Source of the DNA: Gavia stellata
Taxonomy: Eukaryota; Chordata; Aves; Gaviiformes; Gaviidae
DNA length: 64,000 nucleotides
Direction of reading: 5' to 3'
NCBI RefSeq assembly: GCF_030936135.1
Contig: NC_082596.1
Coordinates: 13,678,155 to 13,742,154 of the forward strand
A model generated the notes under the pieces. It saw only the letters and a program-made list of their open reading frames with translations. It was not told the DNA's origin and searched no databases. The first letter of the stretch is position 1; every line of letters starts with the position of its first letter. Positions 1 through 15,500 of this stretch are shown here, one piece after another. The position numbers and the translations under genes are program-made.

Positions 1-461
1 AATTTGTGCCCATGAGGTTCAAAAGCTTTCATTCTCAGCATATGCATGCCACAGTGCTCGAGCTAGTAACATGGAAGCAAAGCCAGGCCTTGCCAGAGAC
101 CGCTGCGGAGCCTCTCAATCAGTGGCAGAGTTAATTTGCAATCTGGACATACAGCCCACAGACAGCCAAGAATTCACTAGTCCTTTAAGGAGCTCATTAC
201 ATTTTTCAACACTGCTAATATACAGCTGAATCTGGCTTTTCTCAGGAATTTTGCCAGTTAAAGCAAGCCAGCGGAACACAGTAAGTGCCAAATAAAACTG
301 TTAAATTATGCATTTACCACTTAATGCAGTCCATCTCATGCTAAATACACCTCTGGGCTCACAAATCACAGTATATCAACTGAAATTTTAGTTGTGGATT
401 TTTCCTTGTTTATTTTCACTAATAAACCTTCAAGAAAAGAATTGCTTGAGCAATACTCAGC
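1..461. other. TBC1D31 intron, left edge
   Basis: I looked for the next TBC1D31 exon on the - strand and found none. Nothing recognisable is present; probably intron. Confidence 0.6.
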
Positions 462-597
462 CTTTCTCGCAATTTCATCATCAAGATGTTTCAGTTCCAT
501 TTGACGCTGATCTTGCTGGTATTTCAGAAGACGCCTTCTTGAAGCATCTAGAAATTGCAGTTCCTTTACTTTCAGTTCTCTTTTCAAAGCAGCTAGT
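462..597 (-). CDS. TBC1D31: TBC1D31 coding exon 16 (last in window)
   Basis: 136 nt, residues 757-802, coiled coil: [17 protein letters not shown], then [14 protein letters not shown]. By homology the exon should end after the K, but there the next bases are GC, not GT. A GT is available five bases later (exon end 457), which would add A and part of another codon. The 3' end is therefore uncertain; the body of the exon is secure. Confidence 0.85.
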
Positions 598-3500
598 CTT
601 CAAAGCCAAAACAAACAGAAACACGGGAACTTGTATATAGGAAAGGTCAGTACCAAAGAGCACAAACTTGCACTGCAGTTATCCATTAGTTACTATGAGC
701 TAATCTTTAACTTATAAAGCTCAGGACAGTTGCTTTCATTCTTTTAAATTGTCCAGTTTTCATTTACAAGACAAAATTAAATTCACACACAGACATCCCC
801 TAACGGCAATGTCCCCAATTAAGCTTTGAAGTCCGGTGCCCTGTTTCTGTTCTTCTTTAATAAGCATTAGTTTACTATTGCAATGATCCAGAACTGGAAA
901 CTATTCCTTAGAATAATTGCCAGTGTCCTGGTACCTCGTTCTGCAATTTGGAAAATATCAAACTCTTTCAAGGAACAAAACCACAAACTCAAGAATTAGT
1001 TTGCAAAGAAAGGCTCACTGCCAGCTTTAGAAAAAAAACCAAACCAAACTTACTCTGTAGGTTACAGAGGTTTAAGAGAAGTGCCTGTAGACATGGCGCT
1101 GAGGGACATGGTTTAGAGGTGGACTTGGTAGTGTTAGGTTAACGGTTGGACTTGATGATCTTAATGGTCTTTTTCAACCTAAATGATTCTATGATTACTC
1201 ATAGTTGATCTAAAAAAACTGTGCAGATGTTGAAATTTCTAAATCCACTAGAAATGCAAGATTGTATACAGTCACTGATACTATAAGTGACTCTTAAATT
1301 TGCAGTGTGAGTTTGCCCACAGTGCTAGTCCGAAGTCTCAGTGTGCAAACACACAGCAATTGACTGCTTCAGAGCATTCACAATCCGAAGAGACCAGACA
1401 AAAGGCTGGGAGCTGAGACAAAAATATGAAGTGACTTGGCCTCTAATCTGCTGTATTCCCTCAGGCAAGGCAGTAATACAACCCAGATCACTTCATTCCC
1501 ACACCAAAATCTGACCCACCAGACCACACTGCTTTCCCACATTACAATTTATACAAATTAGTGGTTATTTCTCCTTTACTCATGGTTAAAAACGTAATAG
1601 CAGGATACAGAAGCCAGGCCCCTAATGCTTCTTATATTATAATACCTCTGCCTCTGTTCCGCCAGTTTCTCTTCTTCTTCCAGTAGCATTTTTCGCCTCT
1701 GCTCTTCAGCTTCTCGAAGCAATTCCTGCTTTCGATACCAGGCTTCATCTTCTGCTTTCCGTTCCTGTGCTTTAGCTTCTAATTCATGTGCTATTTGTCT
1801 AAATGGAAGGAGATCACATGTTAATAATTCAAGCCAAGTATCAAGAAATTACTTGATGACTTGGAAATTGATGACTGTACTAGCAAAGAACTGCTGAAAT
1901 GAGATGCCATAAAAGAGTATGGCATCCCCTTTATGTACTGATAAAGTACATGAGGAAGAGTTACAATACTGACTGTTACACACAACAGGGCATTTCAGAT
2001 GACTGCAGATATTTTCTTCCTCAGATTGATAACAAAAAATAGTTTTTAAAGATGCCGTGGCATCATGGCACCCACTGATTTCAATAACAAGATAAGAACT
2101 CCTGGCCCTTCACAAAGTTGGACACTACAAGGTCAACAGAGGTTTAGGCTCTGATTTAGAAGTTTTCAAGTTTGAAGACTTGCAGCCCAATATTTTCTGC
2201 AAATTAACATTTTTTGTTTAAGATAAGACTACCAATTTAACTTAAAAATGTGTGAAACCAAATAACTTTTAACCTTTAGCAGCTATTTAAAGTCATCTTC
2301 CTGAATTTCTTAATTGCCTCTCTTCTCAAGCATACAGACTACAACAGAAAAAGGCAATTGTGTCCACCTGTCCCTCCCGGTCTGGTACTGTCTTCAACTT
2401 TCCCATTAATACCTCTCTCGTAAGTATTCAATTTCATCCTGTCTGATCCTCTCCCGTTCCTGAGTTTGATAATCCACAATGAACTTGGGATATTTATTAA
2501 ATACAGGGTACTGTCCTTTTGTAAGTGGTATGAAGTCATCAAGCATACGCTGTGGATGGATATCTAGCGGTGTAGCCTCCATAAGATGATAAGCTTCCTT
2601 AATCACAACGTTAATGTCCAAGTTGTTACGATGATGAAAGAAATACTGTAAGAGACATGCTTCCATTTACATTCTACAAAAGATTAAGCAAGTTTTTAAT
2701 ACACCTATTTGGGAATAATTAGGTAAATTAGCAAGAGCTATATTCCAAAAGGTGATTTAAAATGGGAATATTAAATTAGCCCTACTAATTAGTAAAATAT
2801 CATCGTCTCAAATGACTTGACCCAAACCTCTTCAAGATGTAAAAGTATGCTCTGGTTCTTTTCCTTCTCTTCAAATGGCAGTTGTGTAAGGGATCTGGAA
2901 AGCTAGGTGTGAATTTAGGGTGTCCAACTGCCTGCAAAGACACTCCTACCACTGGATAAACCTCCCTTGACTTCTGGTGTTCAAACATGAAGCTTGTAAG
3001 TTCCTCTTCTTGAAGGACTGTTCTTCCTGTCAAAGATCTTATTCACCAAGAAAATCTTTAAATTGGTTATTATTAAATGTAGCAATAATGTAGCAATAAT
3101 GTCTGTTTGATGTCTGTCAAACTGACTGCTGACAAGCACATTTTCAAGGTGAAACCCTTTGTTTGCCTACAGAGATGTTTTCATATGAAAAAACCTCCTC
3201 CTCCTATGTAAGGCTAAACATAAGGAAACATCTTCATTTAGCTTCAGAGAATGTCAAATAATACTGCCTAATTTTGCAAATCTGAAAGCAAAATAATGAA
3301 ACATGACAGAATGACTGTGTCTTGTCTCCACAGGCACAAGTCCATATTAGATCCCTAAAAAAGAGGCAGAATTATTTTGTGGTTGATGAACTATTGACAT
3401 TTACAAAATAGCTTTTAGTGGCACTAGAAAGCTTATGAAAGCTTTTAAAGATCTTGTTGCATGAAACTGCAGGAAATTGCTCAATATTTTACTCATTTAT

Positions 3501-6500
3501 TGTATATTTGTGAGGTACTAGATGACATTGTTCAGAAACATGCAATAATATATTCATGTGGAAATGAAACATCTCCTTCTAACCCCTGTAACAACGGATA
3601 CAATGTTTTATACGTCTCTGTAGGTACACTTTCATATGACTGACTTAAATATGAAGGTGTTTACCTCAAAATCCGCTGTTTGATTACAGTGAAGCAAGGG
3701 AGCTCTGGAACATGTAATATAGGCAACAGCAATCATTAGAAAGTACGAAGGATGGTTGGAGAAGATATTGTCAAAGACTTTCAGCCATTCTTCTCGTGTT
3801 AGAACCTCAGAGAACAGTGTTTCTAGAAGAGGCCAAGCATAAACCTACATTATTTGGGAAAATTGACAAAATAATCTGTTAGTACAATTTTACCATTCCT
3901 TTTAAAGAAATAATATGAATTTTTCTTGCCTTATACCAAGAATCTATTGATTTATGAAAGAAACAGGAACTAAAACAGAATATTTGAAGAGAAATTTTAT
4001 CACTCACTATAAACATTCAAAATTAATACGCGGTGATTATAAATACATTTCTTATTTCACTGGATGTCTAAATCTTCTGTTTAAATTCGTGAAGCTAAAA
4101 TCATCCCCAATGATAAATAGGGATTACAAAATTAATTCATCATACCTATGTCCACTTTAAAAAAAAAAGTACATTTATTATTTGATAAGTAGATTTTCAA
4201 GCAATGTGGACTTGAAAGCAAAGAACTTCTAAGAACTACAGTAACATATATGTGACATTTATGATCATGGAAAAGGAAAAGCTGCAGGAAAGCAATGATA
4301 TATTCTTTACACTCCCATATCATTCACTGTTATTTAATGAAAACTCCCTCAGAAAAGAATTACTTCAAAATAAAAGACTAGTCCACTATCATTCACTGCA
4401 GTGACATTTTATATACAAAAGTTGGCTAGAATATTACCTGTGAAGTCACACTGTATTTTATTAAATGCTGAAGCAGTTCTTTGTCATGATGTGCCAAAAC
4501 ATTTTCCATCATACTAAGGACATTAACTGGAGGATTGGGAAAATACTCAAACCAGTGCTGACAAAAATTGACTGAAAGAGAAAAAAAAGCCCAACACAAT
4601 CCACTGTAATCCAGAGTGATTGACAACCTTAAGGTTTGGTTATAAAGGCTATGAATTTGAGACGTAGTTTTAGGCAGCAATATTTAAGATATTCCCAGCT
4701 CTCCTCTTTGCTAGCATTTATTCCTAAACCATTCCCACAGTACACTGCTCCTCCAGCTGCACGGGCATGACTGTTTGTGTCAGTACACTGTGAACCAGAC
4801 TGGGGAACTAATCTGCCTCAAAAATAAAATGAAAAAAAAGTCTGTGTGCTGTGGGACTAAGCAGTTGGAGGCAGATGGGAATACTTAAACCAGTGTTTCT
4901 GTCTCATGAAACTACAGCCTGGATCAAGTAATTTTTAACATAGTAAGAATAATTGCCATAAACTTGGATACTTGTTCACCAACAGCATGTGTTTGCAAAG
5001 TGGGTATGTATGCTTGGCAGCACATATCTTCTGTAGACTTAGCAGCAGCTGCAACAACTAATTTAAGTGTAAAGCACTTTAATTTAGAATGTTTCTTCAG
5101 AAGACAGCCATAGCCAGCTTTCAGCCAAATGTTTAAATTTTGAGTTACCACATGCTTAGGACAACTAAACACAGTAAAAATTTAAAAGAGATCATTCCCT
5201 TTTGACTGGGAGTGGGTTGGGGTGGGGGGTTGGGGGTGTGTGACTACTTTTCCCATGTCTCAGTGATTTTAGTTATTATGATATAATTATGCTAGATACA
5301 TTTGTTTTTACTGAGTAGACTTTACAAATATTGTTAAACTGCTAACTTTTTGCTAGAAACATTGCAAAAGGAAATCTAATATCTTGGTTTTATTTATAAG
5401 CAGGTTTTTGTTTTAAGCGTACAGTTGCTACATATTAATTCCTGGCAACACCTTTAGAAGAGAGCCTGGTGACCTCTTAGGAAATACCTCATTCGTTTCA
5501 TCAGGAAAAGGTTTTTGCATGGGAAAGCTTAAACATGTTGCATCATATTTGAGTTTTTAAAATCATTGCTCACCTACTACCGTAGCAACAACTTCAAAGC
5601 AGACCAGCTGGTTGTTCTGGAATAATTTTACAAATGGGAATGCTAGCAAAGGAATATAAGGCGTCTCAGCGAAGATAGCAGACCAGTGAGCTAGAGCTGA
5701 TAAGGTCCTATAGGCAAACAAAGGTGTAGAAAACACCCAAAAAGAAACAAAAATATAAATGCATTTTAGAACCAGAACATAGAAAGATTGTAAACTTCAA
5801 GACAGATGCAGGATTATACAAGTTATAAAACCAGAATTGCATGAGGCCACTACTATTGCATTTTAGAATTTTCCTTACAGTTGATTCCAGCTATTGGATA
5901 CATTTCAGATCACTATATGAAAATAAAAATCTGTAATATTTAAATAAATATATATTTTACCTCTGTAAAACTCTCAGCAGTTTCCTACTTTTGATGGGAT
6001 ACTCATTTTGAATATTCACAAATGCACTGTGGGTGCCCTTATCTATCAGGCTACTGAATGCTAAGTGGTTTTCAGGAAGTTGTAATAAGGAACGCCAAAC
6101 AAACATCCTGCAATTAAAATGCAGACTTAGTCAAGCAACTTCCCTTTCATAGACCAGTAAACACAAGTAATTTTATTTTGTGCAAGCATGAACATGCACA
6201 CAAATATACCTGTACTTTGCTGGATATTCTCCAAATCCTTTCAATAAGGCCTGCAGACGTTTCTTGTTTAATCCACCTGGCAATTCGTTCTACGAAATAA
6301 GGGATCAACAATAAATGTAAGGATTTCTCTTTCATAATCTCTTTCCTTGCACTCTAATTGATGACAGTAGCTAAATACTGAAGTTCCTAACATAATATTA
6401 AAAAAAAGAATATAATGTGTACTGCTATTTGTTACATAACCCTAGGTATTTCAACAACAAAAAAGATAATTCAAAAGATCATTCATCTACTGAACTCAAA

Positions 6501-9500
6501 GAACAGCTGCCATTGATTTCAGTCAGAAGCAAATCAGGACCTAACTGACTAAACTATATACAATTAAATGATGGATATAGCCAAACCCTAAAGAATATTG
6601 ACATAGGAATAGATCATATTGTGATGAATGTTACAGCAGGGTAGATACATATAGATATACATATGTGTGTATATATATTTCAGAATATATATACATATGA
6701 GATGTAAGATAAAGACAGAGAGACAAGTGGCACAGTGATAAGAGAAGGGAAATAAATGTTAACAGTAATGCATTTTCTAAATAATTAATAAAAATGAAAT
6801 GGCTTCTAGGCAGACATTTTAGAGGTGCCAGTTTGCTAGCAGGGAAGCAGATCAGATCTAGCAAATATCCAAATGTGTCACAAGTTGCTCGAACAACTTA
6901 CGAGGTACCCCAAGCTGACTGGAGGCACCTCTGGTTGTGTCAGGTAATACTGGAGTACGGACTAAACAGAGAGAGGAAATAGTACTAAAATTCCCTCAAT
7001 CCCCTCTCTTCTCCAAGTGAGTCAGTGCCCAAGCTTATTCTTTAAAATAAGTGGGTAAATATTTTTTTGCAATGAAATTTAAATGCTACAGACTGGAGAA
7101 CAAAATATTTGCATCTTCTTCCTACCTCTTTATTTTCAAGTGACGTGTTCACTTGCACTTTTAGCAATCTGGTTTGAATTTTGCTTCCTTTAGATTTCCA
7201 AGGCCGCTCTGACCTTCCTGAAGTCACTTTCATTGCCAGTTTATTTGCCTCTGATGTGCACTTGGACCAATCTTCTACTACTTTGAACATGGGTGGTGGA
7301 GGCTAATATTAAGTGAAAATACCTTGGTTAACATCTTCTAAGACAGATTAAATAACACTATAATTTGACATTTATTTTATATGCCATATTTTTGCGCTTG
7401 ATGGCCATAGCAAGACTAGAGACACATTTATACCATTAATAAATATATACAGACTATATACTCCTGAATAAGTATGCCAGTGAATAAAACTGCTGTAATA
7501 AACTAGAAAGACTGTCGGAAGGTTTATGTACCTTCCAAACCAACTCAAACACCATGTTATTTCCTTGTTTAGCAAACACTAAAATATAATTGGGATAGCA
7601 TAAATGTGTATCATGTACTGTTCAGGTTATTTACTTTAGTGTGTTTCTCAATGCCACTAAAATATTTTGCATTTCTATAGCACCAGTTAAAAAGAATACA
7701 AAAGACCTTTACAAACTTTAATTAGTCTTCAGTGTCAGGGAGGTATTAATTCAATGTTGGAGATTGGGAAAGCAAGTAACAAAGTGGCTATCCCAGTTCA
7801 TGTCAAACCGGCAGCAAAAGTGCAAATGGAATGCATGTGTGACATCTTTACACATCCTTCCTCAGCTCCAACTCCGTCATTATCCAAAGCTGGTTACTGT
7901 TTACTTCAAAGACATGGTGATTAAAGATACATGGAATTCTGGATTTAGAAACCTGACTCCCATTAATAAATTACTTTAACAAAATAAGAACTGGTATTTA
8001 GAATGTTTGTTATTTAGCAGGGATTAGGAGTATGATTGTGCCATAATGATGGATGCTGGTATCCAATAACACAGTAAGAAGAACAAAATCACAGTAACAA
8101 AAATACCATTCATGCCCGCAGTTTAAGAGAACATCAGTTGCAAAACACTTCCTATAGGAAACAGAACAGAAGCGGCAGAATTACGCTGCTTCCATCTCCC
8201 CTAAAATGTCATTACAAAGAGAAATTGATCCATATGAATTGCTGTAGAACGACAGTGATATATATACTTTAAAAACATCATATTACCTGACAGGCTGGAG
8301 TAACTATGAAGGGAGCTCTGCAAACCACTTTTTCTTTATTTGTAGTGTTAAATATAGCACTCCAACACACATCTGCAAACTACTGCTGATACAAAAGTTA
8401 TGTAGACAAGTATCAACTTTAATGGTTTTACTGCTGTTTTAAGAAACGTAAAACACTCTACCTTATTTCCTTCTTGAGTTAAAGCTTGGATACTGTATAA
8501 ATTAAGGCTACCGTTTTCCATTACTGATGCAATATACCGTCCATTGGGGCTAATCGCTGCTGTATTAATTCCCCCTTCATGACTCCCAATGTCAAAAAGA
8601 AGTTTGCATGTTTCTATATTGATAAATCTCATAATATTATCTTGACTTAACACTCCAAGGACCTGTAAGTTAAAAGGATTCATCAATTAATATTGTCAAT
8701 GTAAAACAAAGAGGAATACCCAATTCACCAGTGACATTCCATTAAGCTAAAAGAGCAATTGAGCAAACATTTAGCACAGTAACTTTCCTTTTGTATGGCA
8801 TGGGCCCATATTCCCAGTGTCCCCCAAAAGCCCTCCAAATATATGTGTTGAATCAACTAACCAAATACTCCAGTCTTAAGCTTTGTAAAAAAACTGACCT
8901 GATTAGAGCCCCCATCAAAACTGTCAGGGAGGAATTCCAGATGACGGACAGCTCGTACTTTTGGAGGCATCCGGATTATTCTTATCAACTGCTTTGACTC
9001 TAAACACCATAAGTGAAGATGATTTGATTTTCCACCAGCTACAAAAATCCGGCCATCTCTGGATCACAGATGAGGTAAAGTTTCCATCAGAATACTATAA
9101 TTTAAGTTAGTATTAGCTAAAAAGACAGAGATAGTACATTTCCTTCTATGCCCTCAAATCACTTTTGAATCTGCCATTATTCCTGTCATACTCTCCTGAA
9201 AGAACAAAATAGCCCCTAAATAATAAAATTTGCTTTCGTAAAGGATAGTTTAAACCTTATTTTAGTGGTCATTAAAAATCAACTTACTTTATTTCAACTG
9301 CTATGGGACTGTAATAAAAACTGCTATTGATCCTTGCTGAAAGTATCAGTCACAGCAGAGTTCAAAAGCTTATCATAATATATATAGCTCAATACTTCCA
9401 TAAAACATTACAAATAAGGAAAGAAAACCTGTTTTAAAACTATAATTTTTGTAGTCTGTCTTTAGAATGTTTAAAATTGCTATTTACCTGGTAACTGCAA

Positions 9501-12500
9501 AGACCTTATAAAGTAATACAGAACCTTCTACAGGAGTTGGCAACTGGTATTTACAGTGAAGAGTATCAAATTCCCATGCAAAAACAGAATTATCTTTGAA
9601 ACAGCTGAGGATGGTGTTACTCAATGGAAGAAAAAAAACCTGGAAGAATATGGAAAAGAAAAAAAATTGAATATGTTGTCAAGGAAGTACTATTTAAATT
9701 GGACCCGAGTGCATGGCAAAATAAAATACAGTAAGAAGCCATGACAGTACAGCTATTACTATAACTGTGTAATGCAGCTGCAATGTAAGGCTTAAATCCA
9801 CAGGCAGTGTGTCCCCTTCTCCTGTTACAGCCTAGGCACGCCCGCTCTCCCTTGCACTGGCTCAGGCTTGTTGGACCCTTTGCTAAGCCAGTTTAATTCA
9901 CTGAAATGACACAAATCTTTATCTGTGTTATTTTTATGACTATTAAACTGTCTCGCGGAGGTTTCTGATGAGTGCCAGAGAGGACGCAATATAAACGGTA
10001 GGAACATGAACCCAGGAACAGGAGGGGATGGGAGATATGAGCCAGCACTGTTCACTGAGCAACTGCTTGTTGCATCTTCTACAAACCACGTTCAGCGTTC
10101 AAATAATACCAAGAGCCTGCAAATGCACTCTATGAAGCATTCATCTTTAGACTTAAACTCCTTAGTTTTATGTGCAACTATTAAAAGTAAAAAATACTGT
10201 AGAGCGTTTAGCAATGTATTCTCCAACTATGAAATGCAGATTTTACTGTGAGGATGAATGAAGATAGAACCAGAAAGCTTGTAAAGATATTTTTTCAGTT
10301 ATTCTGAACATGTTTATTGTTTATGTGTAATCTCTTTCGAGAAGAAAAAAAATTGGATTATTTACATTTTTGGATGTCATCAGATACATTCTTGCTTAAT
10401 GACAAATTACTGGTTTAGATCAGAGGTTCTATTTTGGCAGCAGCACATGCAGCTTCAGCAAATTGCCTGTACCTATAATTTTGAAGGTTAAATTGAAATG
10501 TCTTCTGGTATCTGAACTGAGGGACTACCTGAAGGACACACTGGCTGAGATTTACAGTCAGTGCTACGAAGTTCAGAGTTTTAGTCTGAATGGTCTCTTG
10601 GCGCCTTGAAAATCTGTAAATCTGGACATGTGGGATGGGATTTGTCTTGCTGAATGTTAGTGACTGAAAGTTGGATGTTCAGGCCAAATTAGTCACTTGA
10701 TAGTTACCTGTGGGGAAAAAGTCACCTCACCTACCAGAGTAATTTATCTTTAGACAGACTGAGCTGCCTGTCCTCCTTCAGGGACCCTGAGGAATTCTAG
10801 ACAATGAATTGAAAGCAGATGCCCATCATGCAGACGGATGAAGTTTAAGTTTTGGTAAACTGGCATACTGAACAGTTCCTCATTTTCTGTTTTGCCCTAG
10901 AAAAATACCACAAGATGGTCACAAGCAGCTGTTGAATAAGCAGTGATGCTTTGAAAACGGTCATTATAGATGTCATCTCTTAGCTCTTCTTATTTTTTTT
11001 TCACCCGCTAGTCTTACAGCGTGTCTTTTTAAATTAGCTTTGCCCCATACCAGCTTAACAGAAGGTGTATGTTGGAGTGCAACTGGGCTTAAATAAAGAG
11101 GCACCAAAAAGTACACCACAGAGATTGGTGTGACACTACTATGATGGCTCAGACAGCAAGCAAGAATCCAACTTTGGACAGTGAGGCTGCACTTTTTGAC
11201 AGTATAGGCTGCAGTCTAATAATAAATCTAGTTTTTAATAAAGCACTTATCTGTATGTCTTAAATCATGGCATAGGAGTAAGTATCATTATCTCTGCTCT
11301 AAAGACAGGAAAATGAAATCTAGATAAATTGGATTATTTGCATAATGTCCTATCAGAAATGGTAGAGCCAAACCAAAAGTGCAGGCTCTTGATTCCCAAA
11401 CAGTTACTTATTCATTCAACCATAGTCACTATTGTTTGGATTTAAAAGTTGTTTCCATACTGTAACATCCTGATACCACCAAATTCCAAGAGCCATTTAT
11501 CAATAAGAAGCCCCTACACATAGCCTACACAAAGAAAGATACTAAACAGTAAAAAAATCTTGTCCACTAAAGAAATGCAGCCATCTTTGGAAGGAAGACA
11601 TGATAATTATTTTAGCAACAAGCACTACACAATAGTTTTAATAAAACAAACAAACAAAAATTGCTGCATGATCTTCCACAGTAATTGCTAGGTGACTATT
11701 TCAAGCTGACAAAACTTCTGCCTGACCTAGAACATGGTGAAGTCGCTCAAATGAATAGCCTTGTTCTCTGCAAAATCAGCATGGCTTTTTAGTCACCAGC
11801 CTGATGAGAACTTTGGTTTGAAGTGGTGTTTGTAAGACTATTCACTGCAGGGCAGCACGTGTGTAAGCAATGCTCAGCCACTGTGTCAGTACTTTCTGTA
11901 GTACTTATGCCAAAGTTTGACATTTGGTGGCGCAGGCAGACCTGTTTAAAGCAGCGTAATGCTAAGGAAGACCTATTTAAGCCACTCCCTGACACAAACA
12001 TATCCTTCTCATCCCCTGTGTTGTTCCAGTAAAAGCGTCTGTGCAGCAAACCGAAGCAAAGAAACCACTAGGCTGAAAAGCAGCAATTTCTTATGCTGAG
12101 TTACTTTTCAGCTTTGTTTGTTCCCACATTCAGTGCTTAGCATTCATAGAAAGAAGAGCAGCTTTGGAATAAGCAGCTGAATGGGCTAGGTGGTGGTGAC
12201 TGTTTGAAGTTACCATTATGACACCAAAACTGTTTTTTTAACAACACCCTTAAATCCCAGTACCATTCAGGTTGGAATCAATCTCTGGAGGTCCTCTGAG
12301 CCCAACCCCTGGTCAAAGCAGGGTCAATCTAGAAGACAGCTCCAACTTCCAGGTTAAATTGGGTTAGTCAAGGTCATATCCAACGAAGTTTTGAGTATCT
12401 CTAAAGATGGAGGTTCCTTAAAAGTTCCCAGCAGATCTCTGCAACTATTGAGTCATGATTCCAGTGGTCTGGGTGACATGACCGGATGACAGTTAAGGAG

Positions 12501-15500
12501 ATATGCCCAAAGAACATAGAAAAGATTCAGCTGTATTTTAAAAAATACTTTCAAGTACTGTGATTTTAACATCCGGTGTTACTCCTACTGAGGTATGCTT
12601 GTTCACCCTTTAGCAATGGCTCTTTACTCACCTTCTGTATACCCACAGACTGACGAACATTCAGCTTTCTTTTTCTTTGAAAGGTGTCCAAGTCCCACAG
12701 TTGTGCTGTATCAGTGGATGTAGTGATGGCATACCTGCCTGAGCCATGGACAGAGATGGAAGACACCGAAGAATCATGTCCCCTCATCCAACTAACTAGC
12801 TCCTTGGTTTCTGCAGGAGTTGATGAAAAAAATGAAAAGGATATGAAAGTCATTCAAAGTGAAACAACTGCTACTTTATTGCCAACACTATGGTGTGAAA
12901 GAGACTTTTAAGCATACCTAGTGTATGACCATTTACCATCACAGCCCAACAAACAAGAAACAAAGGTATTAGTCTTCATGTAGTTATTATACCTTAGAGA
13001 AACATAACCATCTCTTAATCTCCAAGTAACAGATTTCGTAAATTATTCTAAGAAAGCCAACTTGCACAGACTTGTTTAATTTAGCCTAAGAATCAATCTT
13101 AAAGAGTCATGAACACTGTGATCAGGTAAGTTCAGCATGCCTCATAGGCAGATTATCTGATGTGAACACCCGCAGTAATCTCTAGAAGTTGCAACTGAAT
13201 GTTCTAGCTAGAATTCTCCATGTACTTTGACTTGTGGACAATATGTATGAATGATTACGCAGCTATTTACAGGTGCAAGGAAGAAAGGTTTAATGACAAC
13301 GGGCTATGACTATGGAAAGGCACAGTCAGAAAGCAACACCTCATTAATTCTTGTAGAGCCCCAAACATTTTTATGCTGTGCATTGCATATAAGGAAATGT
13401 TTCCTCTGACTACACTGTCTCCCACTTGTGACTGCACGACCACTAATCTTCCCTCAGCAACCAAACCGTATTTGCGGCAACTACACTATTTACATTGGGT
13501 AGTTTGCCTGACACCCATGGGGTGGTTCCAGCTGACCTACTGCTGTGGCATCAAAAATGGGAAATGGCTATAAAGCTGCTCATAAGGCCTAACAGTCAAA
13601 CTTTCTGCTGTGCTTACAGACAATTGAGTGCTTAAAGCTATTGCCACTTGGAGGATGACATGGGATTACAGAGTATGGCTTCTAAAGAACGGGATGGAGC
13701 CCACCAACGTCTAAGGCTAGTTCACCCAATACTGACTTACGTGAATAACATTTACATTTTAAAACATTCTTCAGTATGACTTGGTACCTAGAAACAGCAC
13801 CATATAAACATGCAGGACTCTGTGGAATAATTAATAAGATTTCTCTAAGTGCATCCAAAATCTGAGTTTGGTCTTACTGTGGTTGGAAGGAGATAAAGCA
13901 CAGAGGATTTCAGACCTTAACTCTGACTCTTCCTCTGTTTTGGGGAACAGTGTGTTACATTAAAATCTTCACTGATACTATCAGACTTAAACCCTCAAAT
14001 TGCAGATGAGTGATTCCTATGGCTTTTTAAAAAAAAAAATTAAATCCAGATGACATGGGACACTACAACTGCACTTTTTGTTAAGTTAAGATTAATTTTT
14101 GAAGAATGAATTGTCAATGCCTTTCATTACTTAAACTTCTAATCAAGTCAGAGACACACAGCTGAGAAGTTAATTTTAGATATTGCTTTTTAGCAAGGAT
14201 ACAGATCTACTTGCATACTCAAAAGTATTGTCAGTTCTTTTAGTGTATATTGTCACTTTGTTCAAATATTTTACTGAAAATACAGTTAATAACTGGTTCA
14301 GCTGCAAACTAACATACTGTCAACTGACTTTGGTTTCATTTTACATATAGCACCTCATTCTAAGCAAACACACAGAATTGCTTTAAAAAAGGTAACATAC
14401 ATAATTGCGATCCTGTGCTAGACTTCAGTTAAACAGGCACCTGCATGACGCAGTGGGAAGAAGAAACTTTGATGCAGCAAAGGATTCACTTACCCACAGG
14501 ACTATAACCCACATGGTCCCAAACTGTAGGGGGTTTTTTTTGGAAGAACAGATGGCATGAAACACATAATAAGATCTCCATCAAAAACTTACCAAAAAAT
14601 TGAAACTGATTCAGTTTTTTATAACAATCCAGATAGTAAGTGTTTAACTTTCCCCTTACCTGTATCAAAGCACTTTATGGAATAATCTGCCAAAGCCACT
14701 AGGAATTCTGTCTTTCTGCGAAGATTAAATGCCAAAGCAGTGCAAGCCTGCATTGTCCGCTGAACAAGGCTGAACCTAGTTAAAAATACATGCTCTCATT
14801 GTGTTAGGAAACTTTGGTTCATAATGTCAAGTGAAGTAATAACTTAATCAGTTTCAATGTATTTCACTGAGAGAAAAAAATAACTCAAAAGGGAGCAAAG
14901 AAATAATTACAGAATCACAGATTCATTAAGGTTGGAAAAGACCTGTAAGATCATCAAGTCCAACCATCAACCCAACACCACCATGGTCACTAAACCATGT
15001 CCTGCAGTGCCACGTCTACACGTCTTTTGAACACCTCCAGTGATGGTGACTCCACCACCTCCCTGGGCAGCCTGTTCCAATGCTTCACCAAAATAACACC
15101 TAATTACGATAAATATAAAAATATTAAAACTCTGTAGTGTAAAATTGAAAAGACTGATTAATATATTTCTGCAAATGACACTACTGGGTCTAATTTATTG
15201 TAATTCATGGCTCATATTATTAATTGATTGGTACCATTCAACGAATAACTTCTTGTGGTAGTATTTAATCACTTAACTTCTATGAAATTGCTGTTTGTTC
15301 AGTTTAGAGTTACAAACTACTGATCTTTTGGAGCAGCTAAACTAATAAAATAGTATTTAGGGAGCCTACAGGGGCTTGCAGTTTCAGCTCTGAGAAAGCC
15401 ACTATTTCCACATTCATGGAAAACTGAGGGTTAAAACCGACCTGTGGCATGCTGTCCAGGCAAGTTCCATCCATACCCCTGAATGTTACAGATATCAAGA

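Larger units (their letters stand above)
9640..12631. other. TBC1D31 intron 4 (between exons 4 and 5)
   Basis: A 3 kb intron holding a likely old SINE (about 11230-11400) and a CR1 tail (about 12262-12480). No coding sequence is recognised in the rest. Confidence 0.75.
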
